Assembly (NCBI GenBank): GCA_002314265.1
Contig: DCEW01000096.1
Coordinates: 28,098 to 39,376, forward strand
Reading direction: 5' to 3'
Length of the DNA stretch: 11,279 bases
Source: Flavobacteriales bacterium UBA1820
Lineage (GTDB): Bacteria; Bacteroidota; Bacteroidia; Flavobacteriales; UBA1820
The notes beneath the pieces were generated by a model, which had not been told where the DNA came from, did no database searches, and saw nothing but the letters and a program-made list of their open reading frames with translations. Numbering within the stretch: position 1 is the first letter of the stretch; every line of letters begins with the position of its first letter. Position numbers and translations under genes: made by a program. Shown here piece after piece: positions 1 through 6,640 of this stretch.

Positions 1-6
1 CATACC

Positions 7-37
7 CCGCGAGGAAAAACTTCGTTTTCCCTCGCGG
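7..37. terminator. Strong stem-loop upstream of dxs, probable terminator of the preceding gene
   Basis: Arms 7-20 and 24-37 pair over 14 positions with a single A/C mismatch (15 against 29), around the 3-nt loop TTC. It ends just before the dxs -7 box, so it cannot lie in the dxs message if that promoter is used. Neither flank has a long T run, so it may act as a processing or stabilising hairpin at the 3' end of the unseen upstream gene, or be a weak bidirectional terminator. The stem core (GAGG-AAAA / TTTTCCCTC) resembles the stems in the prs and GT39 leaders. Confidence 0.6.
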
Positions 38-56
38 CTTTGCCCTCGGCTTTCAC

Positions 57-64
57 TATCTTTG
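57..64 (+). promoter_or_regulatory. dxs promoter, Bacteroidetes -7 box TATCTTTG
   Basis: The sequence TATCTTTG matches the Bacteroidetes sigma-ABfr -7 consensus TAnnTTTG exactly. No good TTTG -33 element sits at the usual 19-21 nt spacing; a TTTG at 39-42 is too close. Transcription would begin near 70, about 39 nt before the GTG start chosen for dxs. Confidence 0.7.
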
Positions 65-108
65 CACAGACTGCGTGCCGCGCCTTCTTCGCGACACCCG
101 CGCACCCT

Positions 109-1902
109 GTGGAAAAAACGTTCCGTGAAAAATATCCGCTGCTCTTTTCGGTGAACTCCCCCGCCGACCTGCGCACCCTTGCGGTGAACGTACTGCCCCA
201 ACTGGCCGAAGAGTTGCGCAACTACATCCTCGACATCGTTTCGGTCAAACAAGGCCACCTGGGTTCCAACCTGGGAGTGGTAGAACTGGCCATCGCCCTG
301 CATTACGTCTTCGACACCCCGCACGACGCCCTCATCTGGGACGTCGGACACCAGAGCTACCCGCACAAGATCCTCACCGGCCGCCGCGACGCCTTTCTCC
401 ACCTGCGCGAACAGGGTGGTCTTTCAGGCTTTCCCTCCCGCGCTGAAAGCCCTTACGACACCTTCGGCACCGGACACAGTTCCACCTCGATTTCCGCCGC
501 CCTGGGCATGGCCCTTGCCGACCAGTTCCGGGGCGACTCCCACACCCAGCACATCGCCGTGATCGGCGATGCTTCGATCGCCTCGGGCATGGCCTTCGAA
601 GCCTTGAACCACGCCGGGAGCACCCGCGCCAACCTGCTGATCGTGCTCAACGACAACGCCATCGGCATCGACCCGGTATCAGGCGCATTGGAAAAACACC
701 TGCAGGATCTCCTCGGAGGGATCGACACCGACAACTTTTTCCGAACCCTCCACATCACCTACCGGCAGGTCTCCGACGGGCACAACATCCCGCAACTGAT
801 CGCCGCCTTGCAGCAAGTCAAACACCTGCCCGGCGTAAAACTGCTGCACGTACCCACCATCAAGGGAAAAGGATTTCCCTCGGCCGAAGCCGAACAGATC
901 CTCTACCACTACCCCGGCCACTTCGACCGCACCACCGGCCTCCTGAAAGACTCCCCCCAGATACGCTATCAGGACATCGTCGGGGAGGAACTCCTGCACC
1001 TGGCCCGCAAGGACGAAACGCTCTACGCCCTCACCCCGGCCATGCCTACCTCCAGCGGACTGTCCATCCTGCGCACCGAATACCCCTCCCGGGTTATCGA
1101 CACCGGCATTGCCGAAGCCCACACCTTGACTTTGGCCGCCGGCATGGCTTGCCGGGGACTTCGACCTTTTGTGATAGTGTACTCCACTTTCCTGCAGCGC
1201 GCCTACGACCAGATCGTCCACGACATCGCCCTGCAAAACCTTCCGGTACGCCTGCTGATAGACCGCGCCGGAATCGTAGGACCCGACGGACCGACCCATC
1301 ACGGGGTATTCGACCTGTCCTACCTGCTGCCCTTGCCCAACATGACCCTCATCGCCCCCGCCAATGGCTGCGAACTGCGCGCCGCCCTGCACTTGGCCGC
1401 CCGATACGATCGCGGCCCCATTGCCATCCGGTATCCGCGCGGAGAGGCCCAGGACGACACTCCGACGGAGGAAACGATGCCTTTCGGACAAGGGCGCTGC
1501 CTCCGCCCGGAGGGAGACATCGCCATGATCTCGGTAGGAGCCATGCTCTCCGTGGCACGCCAGGCGATCGCCCGGCTCCCCGACGAGCAACGCCAGCGGG
1601 TGAGCCTGTACGACCTGCGCTTTGTCAAACCGCTCGACGCGTCCCTGCTGCGGGAAGTCTTCACCCGTTCACAAGCCGTACTGACCCTCGAGGATGGCGT
1701 GCGTCAGGGAGGTGCCGGCAGCGCCGTCGCCCTGTGGGCGGCGGACAACGGTTTCCCGCACATCCCGCTGCACATCCTCGGGGTGCCCGACCGCTTCCTT
1801 CCCGTCGGCACCCGGGAGCAACTGCAGGCCGCCTGCGGGATCGACGCCCAAGGGGTTGCCCAAACCTTGCGCCGGGTACTGGAAAAAACCCCGAGGAAAT
1901 AA
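109..1902 (+). CDS. dxs: 1-deoxy-D-xylulose-5-phosphate synthase
   Basis: A cytoplasmic thiamine-diphosphate enzyme that condenses pyruvate and glyceraldehyde 3-phosphate into DXP, the first step of the MEP isoprenoid pathway. The product is about 597 aa. Visible DXS signatures are GHLGSNLG (His50), DVGHQSYPHKILTGR (78-92), GTGHSSTS (120-127), the ThDP motif GDAS to NDN (153-183), the catalytic Glu336 in DTGIAEAH, and DRAGIVGPDGPTHHG (385-399). The frame is open back to a TTG at 40, but that lies upstream of the -7 box at 57-64. The GTG at 109 gives a normal N-terminus (EKYPLL, then NSPADLR), so it is preferred. One oddity is residues 218-226 (YRQVSDGHN), where the family usually has GPxDGHD. 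No terminator separates it from the next gene 47 nt downstream, so some co-transcription is possible. Confidence 0.95.
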   Translation: MEKTFREKYPLLFSVNSPADLRTLAVNVLPQLAEELRNYILDIVSVKQGHLGSNLGVVELAIALHYVFDTPHDALIWDVGHQSYPHKILTGRRDAFLHLREQGGLSGFPSRAESPYDTFGTGHSSTSISAALGMALADQFRGDSHTQHIAVIGDASIASGMAFEALNHAGSTRANLLIVLNDNAIGIDPVSGALEKHLQDLLGGIDTDNFFRTLHITYRQVSDGHNIPQLIAALQQVKHLPGVKLLHVPTIKGKGFPSAEAEQILYHYPGHFDRTTGLLKDSPQIRYQDIVGEELLHLARKDETLYALTPAMPTSSGLSILRTEYPSRVIDTGIAEAHTLTLAAGMACRGLRPFVIVYSTFLQRAYDQIVHDIALQNLPVRLLIDRAGIVGPDGPTHHGVFDLSYLLPLPNMTLIAPANGCELRAALHLAARYDRGPIAIRYPRGEAQDDTPTEETMPFGQGRCLRPEGDIAMISVGAMLSVARQAIARLPDEQRQRVSLYDLRFVKPLDASLLREVFTRSQAVLTLEDGVRQGGAGSAVALWAADNGFPHIPLHILGVPDRFLPVGTREQLQAACGIDAQGVAQTLRRVLEKTPRK

Positions 1903-1915
1903 CCGGGAAAAAACG

Positions 1916-1923
1916 TATTTTCG
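1916..1923 (+). promoter_or_regulatory. Possible -7 box TATTTTCG for the DUF3078-like gene
   Basis: TATTTTCG differs from TAnnTTTG at one position and lies 26 nt before the ATG at 1950, which is a normal distance. No clear -33 element is visible. The alternative is read-through from dxs. Confidence 0.4.
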
Positions 1924-1949
1924 TCCGATCACAAATAACACCGGAAAAA

Positions 1950-2999
1950 ATGAACAAAAGGGGACTGTACCTACTGGGTTGGATCGCCGCCCTGCTCTGC
2001 CTGTCCGGACAGGCGGGTTTCTCGCAGGTCGTGGTGGACAGCAAAACGGCCGATTTCCTGCGCAACTTCGACCAGCAAAAGATCAAACCGGCGCACATCG
2101 ATACTTCGTACTGGTCGGTAAGCCGCGAACTGCGCTTTGAAACCGCGCTACACTCGGTCTCGAAAAACTGGTACCAGTCGGACAACCGGAGCAGCCTCCG
2201 CCTGAACATGTACTCCCTGATCAATGCCAACTACATCCGCGAATACACCCGTTGGAACAACACCCTGGACCTGCGCCTGGGATTCCTGTGGGAGGATGCC
2301 GGCAAACTGGCCGACGACGCGCGCAACCTGTCGGTCAATCAGAACTACCTGCGGCTGGAGACCGTGTACGGTGTAAAACTGGTTCGTCGCTTCGACTTCG
2401 AGGCCAACGCCAAACTCGTCACCCAGATCATGCCGAGTTACGCAAGCAACACGGCAAAAGAGTCGAACAAAACCTTCATGGCACCGGGCGTACTGGACAT
2501 CGGTTTGGGTGCCTCGTACAACTATTCTACAAAACGTCTGCCCACGCTCTACATCAGTTTTTATCCGGTGAACAACAACACCACGTTTGTGCTCAACCAA
2601 CGCCTGGCCGATGCCGGGACCTCGGGGGTCGACCCTGCGGTAAAGGACGACCAGGGCAACATCATCCAGCACGGAAAGCAGTACAAGATGGTATGGGGTG
2701 TCCGCACACAGTTCAAGATCAAATACTTCATCCTGGAAAACCAGAAATTCTGGGCGAGCAACGACTTCTCCATCTTCGTGGACTATGCGGAAAATCCCGG
2801 CGCCGGACAGATCGACAACAAATTCATCCTCTCCTATGAGATCACCAAAAACATCTCGCTGAGCTACAACATGACCCTTCGCTACTACGACAGCGACCGC
2901 GTTACCCGCACCGATCCCACCACCGGGCAGAGCGCCCAGTACTACGCCGGACTGGAAATGATGAACGACATGACGATCGGCCTGAAATTTAACTTTTGA
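1950..2999 (+). CDS. DUF3078-like secreted protein, probable outer-membrane beta-barrel
   Basis: A protein of 349 aa with no assigned enzymatic function. It has a clear Sec signal peptide: Lys-Arg at 3-4, a hydrophobic core at about 5-20, and cleavage probably near 25-26 (GFS/Q). The mature part is rich in alternating aromatic and polar strands and ends in Phe-Asn-Phe, a typical C-terminal beta-signal for BamA-dependent insertion. The region NW...SDNRSSLRLNMY, then NYIREYTRWNNTLDLRLGF, resembles the 'NWxxGG...S...NY...W.N.L...G' pattern of Bacteroidetes DUF3078 proteins. This assignment comes from remembered family patterns and is not verified. The frame is open far upstream inside dxs, but ATG 1950 is the start that exposes the signal peptide. 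The cysteine at 17 lacks a lipobox, so it is not a lipoprotein. Confidence 0.8.
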   Translation: MNKRGLYLLGWIAALLCLSGQAGFSQVVVDSKTADFLRNFDQQKIKPAHIDTSYWSVSRELRFETALHSVSKNWYQSDNRSSLRLNMYSLINANYIREYTRWNNTLDLRLGFLWEDAGKLADDARNLSVNQNYLRLETVYGVKLVRRFDFEANAKLVTQIMPSYASNTAKESNKTFMAPGVLDIGLGASYNYSTKRLPTLYISFYPVNNNTTFVLNQRLADAGTSGVDPAVKDDQGNIIQHGKQYKMVWGVRTQFKIKYFILENQKFWASNDFSIFVDYAENPGAGQIDNKFILSYEITKNISLSYNMTLRYYDSDRVTRTDPTTGQSAQYYAGLEMMNDMTIGLKFNF

Positions 3000-3048
3000 G
3001 CACCTGTCAAAAAACGCACATTTCCTTAACATAAAACTAAAAAAAACG

Positions 3049-3056
3049 TAACTTTG
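3049..3056 (+). promoter_or_regulatory. prs promoter, -7 box TAACTTTG
   Basis: An exact TAnnTTTG match 60 nt before the prs ATG, preceded by an A/T-rich stretch (3019-3048). No clean TTTG -33 element is visible. Predicted transcription start is about 3062, giving a leader of about 55 nt that contains the stem-loop at 3066-3085. Confidence 0.7.
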
Positions 3057-3065
3057 CGCCGGTGT

Positions 3066-3085
3066 TTTCCCTCTCCCGAGGGAAA
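3066..3085 (+). promoter_or_regulatory. Perfect stem-loop in the prs 5' leader
   Basis: Arms TTTCCCTC (3066-3073) and GAGGGAAA (3078-3085) pair perfectly over 8 bp around a TCCC loop. It starts within a few nucleotides of the predicted transcript 5' end and ends 31 nt before the start codon. That position suits 5'-end stabilisation or translational control. Its function is inferred. Confidence 0.5.
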
Positions 3086-3116
3086 CTTATTCACAGACCC
3101 CTTACTGCTACCAAAT

Positions 3117-4061
3117 ATGGAATCGACACCTAAAATTTTTGCTGCGTCCTGCACCATGCCCCTGGCCGAAAAAATAGCCCAGGAATTCGGCACCTCGCTC
3201 GGCCGGGTGGAATTGTCCCGCTTTTCGGACGGAGAATTCCAGCCCTGTTTCGAGGAAACCGTGCGGGGAAAACACGTATACCTGGTTTGCTCCACCACTC
3301 CGCCGGCGGACAACCTGATGGAACTGCTCCTGATGATCGACTGCGCCAAACGCGCCTCGGCCAGCAAGATCATCGCCGTGATGCCCTACTTCGGATGGGC
3401 GCGTCAGGACCGCAAGGACAAACCGCGCGTGCCAATCGGCGCAAAAATGGTCGCCAAGATGCTGGAGACGGCCGGCGCCACCCGCATCGTCACGATGGAC
3501 CTGCACGCCGACCAGATCCAGGGATTTTTCGAGATCCCGGTAGACCACCTCTACGCTTCGTCCATCTTTGTGGAATACATCAAGCAGTTGCAAAAGGACG
3601 GCAGCATCCAAAACCTGGCGATCGCTTCCCCCGACATGGGCGGCTCGAAACGTGCCTACTCCTATGCCAAATACTTCGGCAGCGACGTGGTGATCTGCTA
3701 CAAACAGCGCAAAAAAGCCAACGTCATCGAGAGCATGACCCTCATCGGCGAGGTGGAAGGCAAGGACGTCATCCTGCTGGACGACATGGCCGACACGGCC
3801 GGCACGCTGACCAAAGCCTGCGACATCATGGTCGATCGCGGTGCGCGCAGCGTCCGGGCCATGGTGACCCACCCCATCCTTTCGGGTAATGCCTACCAGC
3901 GCATCGAAGACTCCAAGATCACCGAACTGATTACTACCGACAGCATTGCGTTAAAAAATTCGTCGGACAAAATAAAAGTGCTATCTTGCGCCCCGCTTAT
4001 GGCCGAGGCCATTCGGATGATCGAAGACAACGCCTCGATCAGCGCAAATTACGTGTTCTAA
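3117..4061 (+). CDS. prs: Ribose-phosphate pyrophosphokinase (PRPP synthetase)
   Basis: Makes 5-phosphoribosyl 1-pyrophosphate from ribose 5-phosphate and ATP, supplying purine, pyrimidine, histidine, tryptophan and NAD synthesis. The product is 314 aa, the usual size for class I enzymes. Visible motifs are FSDGE (36-40), YFGWARQDRK (91-100), TMDLHADQIQGFF with His130, the flexible catalytic loop YKQRKKANV (195-203), and the PRPP-binding loop LLDDMADTAGT (220-230). The frame is open upstream to a TTG at 3054, but that codon lies inside the -7 box. The ATG at 3117 gives a standard N-terminus and is chosen. It has no obvious Shine-Dalgarno, as is common in Bacteroidetes. rplY follows after 42 nt with no promoter visible between them, suggesting a prs-rplY operon. 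Confidence 0.96.
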   Translation: MESTPKIFAASCTMPLAEKIAQEFGTSLGRVELSRFSDGEFQPCFEETVRGKHVYLVCSTTPPADNLMELLLMIDCAKRASASKIIAVMPYFGWARQDRKDKPRVPIGAKMVAKMLETAGATRIVTMDLHADQIQGFFEIPVDHLYASSIFVEYIKQLQKDGSIQNLAIASPDMGGSKRAYSYAKYFGSDVVICYKQRKKANVIESMTLIGEVEGKDVILLDDMADTAGTLTKACDIMVDRGARSVRAMVTHPILSGNAYQRIEDSKITELITTDSIALKNSSDKIKVLSCAPLMAEAIRMIEDNASISANYVF

Positions 4062-4103
4062 ACGAAGAAAACATCTTATTATCAACTAAATATACCAATT
4101 TTT

Positions 4104-4694
4104 ATGAAGTCAATTACACTTAAAGGTATCGAGAGAGAAAGCGTGGGCAAGGTAGCCACCAACGCCCTACGTAATGCTGGTCGTGTGCCTTGTGTAATCT
4201 ACGGCGGTGAAAATCCGGTTCACTTTTCGGTGGATGCCAAGGATCTGAATCCTCTGGTTTACACGGCGGATGCACTCATCGTAGATTTGGAACTCACCTC
4301 GGGCAAGACGTTCAAAGCGGCTTTGCAGGACCTGCAATTCCACCCCGTCACGGAGAACATCCTGCACGTGGATTTCGTGCAGCTCTTCGACAACAAGCCT
4401 GTCACGATGGTCGTTCCGGTAAAGATCACCGGTCACTCCGAAGGCGTTCGCGCCGGTGGCGTTCTGGCGGTCAATACCCGCAAACTTCAGGTGCGCGCCC
4501 TTCCGGCCAACCTGCCCGATGCGATCGAGGTAGACGTTACCCCGCTCAAGATCGGCGAGAAAGCCTTCGTCCGCACACTCCAGAAAGAAAATTACAAAAT
4601 CTTGGCGCCCGACAACTTCATCGTAGCCTACGTGCGCACCTCGCGCAACGCCGCCAAGAATGCCGCTGCCGCTACCGCTACCGCAGCCGAATAA
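4104..4694 (+). CDS. rplY: 50S ribosomal protein L25/general stress protein Ctc
   Basis: Binds 5S rRNA in the large ribosomal subunit. The product is 196 aa, the long Ctc/TL5 form. The N-terminal L25 domain (about 5-92) contains [10 protein letters not shown] and [21 protein letters not shown], the conserved end of that domain. The TL5 C-terminal beta-domain follows (about 98-178), with the typical [10 protein letters not shown] and the start of the [14 protein letters not shown] block. The last 15 residues are an Ala/Thr/Asn-rich tail. It follows prs closely and is the last gene before a strong terminator. It uses GGT/CGT/GTT-type codons more than its neighbours, as expected for a highly expressed ribosomal gene. 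The start is the ATG at 4104, after an A/T-rich stretch with no Shine-Dalgarno. Confidence 0.96.
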   Translation: MKSITLKGIERESVGKVATNALRNAGRVPCVIYGGENPVHFSVDAKDLNPLVYTADALIVDLELTSGKTFKAALQDLQFHPVTENILHVDFVQLFDNKPVTMVVPVKITGHSEGVRAGGVLAVNTRKLQVRALPANLPDAIEVDVTPLKIGEKAFVRTLQKENYKILAPDNFIVAYVRTSRNAAKNAAAATATAAE

Positions 4695-4728
4695 ACCTTT
4701 CGCTTCGGGCCAGTCCCGATGCACTTCC

Positions 4729-4759
4729 ACGCGCCGCACGAAAGTGCGGCGCGTTTTTT
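4729..4759 (+). terminator. Rho-independent terminator after rplY
   Basis: A 10-bp perfect GC-rich stem (CGCGCCGCAC at 4730-4739 with GTGCGGCGCG at 4744-4753) has a GAAA tetraloop, and a run of six T follows (4754-4759). A4729 can extend the stem by pairing with the first T. It ends the prs-rplY unit and insulates the GT39 gene. Confidence 0.93.
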
Positions 4760-4848
4760 ATCCCCCGAAAAAGAAACATCGAACGCCCTCCCTCACCCGT
4801 TTCCGCACTTTTCCTTCGGAAAACTTCCCCTAAAAACCCACAAAAGCG

Positions 4849-4856
4849 TATCTTTG
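4849..4856 (+). promoter_or_regulatory. GT39 gene promoter, -7 box TATCTTTG
   Basis: Identical to the dxs -7 box and an exact TAnnTTTG match. Predicted transcription start is about 4862, which falls on an in-frame ATG, so translation from there would need a leaderless message. The A/T-rich upstream stretch 4831-4848 has no clear TTTG at -33. Confidence 0.7.
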
Positions 4857-4872
4857 TCTCCATGAGCGCCCC

Positions 4873-4896
4873 GGAGGGAAAGACCGTTTCCCCTCC
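4873..4896 (+). promoter_or_regulatory. Stem-loop in the GT39 gene 5' leader
   Basis: GGAGGGAAA (4873-4881) pairs with TTTCCCCTCC (4887-4896) as a 9-bp stem with one bulged C, around the loop GACCG. If ATG 4934 is the true start, this hairpin lies about 11 nt from the transcript 5' end and 37 nt before the start codon. Its stem shares GAGGGAAA/TTTCCC with the prs leader hairpin. Confidence 0.45.
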
Positions 4897-4933
4897 TCCC
4901 GGCTCCGATCACCCATCATCTCAACCCTTTGCC

Positions 4934-6547
4934 ATGAAACCCATCTACCGGTACCTGCTTTTCTTCCTCCTGCTCCTGCCGGCCATCGCCCTTCGGGATT
5001 ACACCCCGGACAACGAACTGCGCTACATCAGCCTGGTAAACGAAGCCCTGCAAAACGGCACCTGGTTTACCTTCTACGACCACGGCACGGTATATGCCGA
5101 CAAACCACCCCTATACTTTTGGTACATCGCCCTGATGCACTTTCTGCTGGGCGCCCACCACATGTGGGCCATCGCCTTGGCCAGCCTCCTGCCGGCCATC
5201 GGCATCATTGCTCTGATGGACCGGTGGATGCGGGAAGAATCCGTCCCGTGCGACACCGCCCTGGCCGGGAGCATGCTGATGATCACCGCCATGTACATCG
5301 GCACCGCCCTGGTGTTGCGCATGGACATGCTCATGGCGCTCTTTATCCTGCTGGCCTTGCGGGCATTCTACCGCCTTTACCAAGGCAAAGCCTCCCGATC
5401 CACCCGCTGGATGATCCCGGTGTACATCTTCCTGGCCATCTTTACCAAAGGCCCGGTCGGGTTTCTGATGCCGATGGTCTCCATCGTCGCTTTCCTGGCG
5501 ATCAAAAAAGACCTCCGACATTTCGGACGCTACTTCGGATGGGGACAATGGGGCGTACTCATCGGCCTGTGCGTCCTCTGGTTTTCGGCCGTCTATGCCG
5601 AAGGCGGCAGTGAATACCTCAACAACATCCTGTTCAAACAAACCGTAGGCCGGGGGGTAAACTCCTTCCACCACGCCGAACCGTTCTACTATTACCTCAC
5701 CCATTTCGTTTACGCGCTGGCTCCCTGGTCGCTGCTCTACCTCGTCTCATATGTAAAAGGCGTGAAGGCCCGGCTCTGGAAGACCGATCTGGAAAAATTC
5801 CTGGTCGCCGTATCGGTCTCGACCTTCGTCATGCTGTCGCTGGTAAGCTCCAAACTGGACATCTACCTGGTACCCGCCTACCCGTTCATGGTCTATCTCT
5901 CGGCCATCTGGATAGCCCGTACCGGCGCCTCGAAATGGTACTCGGCCGCCGCTGCCCTGCCCTGCCTGGTCTTTGCACTGGCCCTGCCCGCCGTCGCCGT
6001 ATTGGGCGACAAGCTTCCGTTCGGCCTGGGCGAATCCCTCCCCACTTACCTCTGTGCAGGCGTGCTGTCCCTATCCGGGATCGCCGCACTGGTACTCATC
6101 TTCCGCGCGCGCATGGCCTGTGGCATAAAGACCGCTGCGATCGGATTCCTGGCGGCTGTATTCCTCGGTTCGTGGGCCATCCCCCAGGTCAATCCGCACA
6201 TCGGATTCAAATACCTCGGCGCACGTGCCTGCCAGATCGCCCAACAGCACGGCATCGAACACTTTGCCTACTACAATTTCGACGAAGGCTGGTACATGGA
6301 CACCTTTACCGGCGAGTCCTTCCACCGGATCCACAACATGGACGAACTCGACTCGCTGGAATCCCTCCCCGAACCCTCGCTACTGCTGGTCCGCCAGACG
6401 GAAGCCCGCCACGACAGCACCTTCACCGCACACATCCGGGATTGGAAACCCGCCGAGGAAAAAGGCTCGTATCGCCTCTTCGTGATCGAAGGCAAGAAGG
6501 AAACCGGCGGGGCTGCCCTTCCGCCTCGCTCCGGACAAGAGCCCTAA
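4934..6547 (+). CDS. GT39-family (ArnT/PMT-like) membrane glycosyltransferase
   Basis: A predicted inner-membrane enzyme that transfers a sugar from a polyprenyl-phosphate donor to an envelope acceptor (lipid A, glycan or protein; not determinable here). The product is 537 aa. The first membrane helix (7-20) is followed by a periplasmic acidic motif RDYTPDNELRY (21-31; Asp26/Glu28 in the usual catalytic area) and YADKPPLYFW (54-63). Further family marks are FTKGPVGFLMP (170-180), the GRGVNSFHH..PFYYYL loop (239-255) and SSKLDIYLVPAYPF (305-318). About ten or more hydrophobic helices fill residues 1-416, then a soluble C-terminal part of about 120 aa. An in-frame ATG at 4862 would add 24 hydrophilic residues, but it coincides with the predicted transcription start, so 4934 is preferred. 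The likely functional partners are the GT2 and LABN genes at 8032-9395. Confidence 0.85.
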   Translation: MKPIYRYLLFFLLLLPAIALRDYTPDNELRYISLVNEALQNGTWFTFYDHGTVYADKPPLYFWYIALMHFLLGAHHMWAIALASLLPAIGIIALMDRWMREESVPCDTALAGSMLMITAMYIGTALVLRMDMLMALFILLALRAFYRLYQGKASRSTRWMIPVYIFLAIFTKGPVGFLMPMVSIVAFLAIKKDLRHFGRYFGWGQWGVLIGLCVLWFSAVYAEGGSEYLNNILFKQTVGRGVNSFHHAEPFYYYLTHFVYALAPWSLLYLVSYVKGVKARLWKTDLEKFLVAVSVSTFVMLSLVSSKLDIYLVPAYPFMVYLSAIWIARTGASKWYSAAAALPCLVFALALPAVAVLGDKLPFGLGESLPTYLCAGVLSLSGIAALVLIFRARMACGIKTAAIGFLAAVFLGSWAIPQVNPHIGFKYLGARACQIAQQHGIEHFAYYNFDEGWYMDTFTGESFHRIHNMDELDSLESLPEPSLLLVRQTEARHDSTFTAHIRDWKPAEEKGSYRLFVIEGKKETGGAALPPRSGQEP

Positions 6548-6573
6548 GCCCTCCCCTATCTACCATCTACGCA

Positions 6574-6607
6574 CAAGGCGCCTGGCAATGTTTTGCCAGC
6601 CGCCTTG
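6574..6607. terminator. Stem-loop between convergent genes, candidate bidirectional terminator
   Basis: Arms 6574-6588 and 6593-6607 pair over 15 positions with one C/C mismatch (6581 against 6600), with loop TGTT. It lies 27 nt past the GT39 stop and 34 nt past the phosphatase stop on the other strand. Neither side carries a strong T run, so the terminator call is moderate. Confidence 0.6.
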
Positions 6608-6610
6608 CGC

Positions 6611-6633
6611 GTTTACCCGCCCGTGCGGGAAAC
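6611..6633. terminator. Second stem-loop in the convergent spacer
   Basis: GTTT-a-CCCGC (6611-6620) pairs with GCGGG-AAAC (6625-6633) as a 9-bp stem with one bulged A and a CCGT loop. It is 8 nt beyond the phosphatase stop codon on the minus strand. With the hairpin at 6574-6607 it forms a tandem stem-loop block. No T tract is visible. Confidence 0.4.
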
Positions 6634-6640
6634 TGTTCCT

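Noticed and set aside
39..42. TTTG as a -33 element for dxs
   Set aside because: Only 14 nt separate it from the -7 box, against the usual 19-21 nt, and it adjoins the stem-loop.
679..1590. 303-residue open frame antisense to dxs
   Set aside because: It is opposite the well-conserved dxs coding frame, is glycine/valine-rich without recognisable motifs, and has no promoter; high GC content readily opens such frames.
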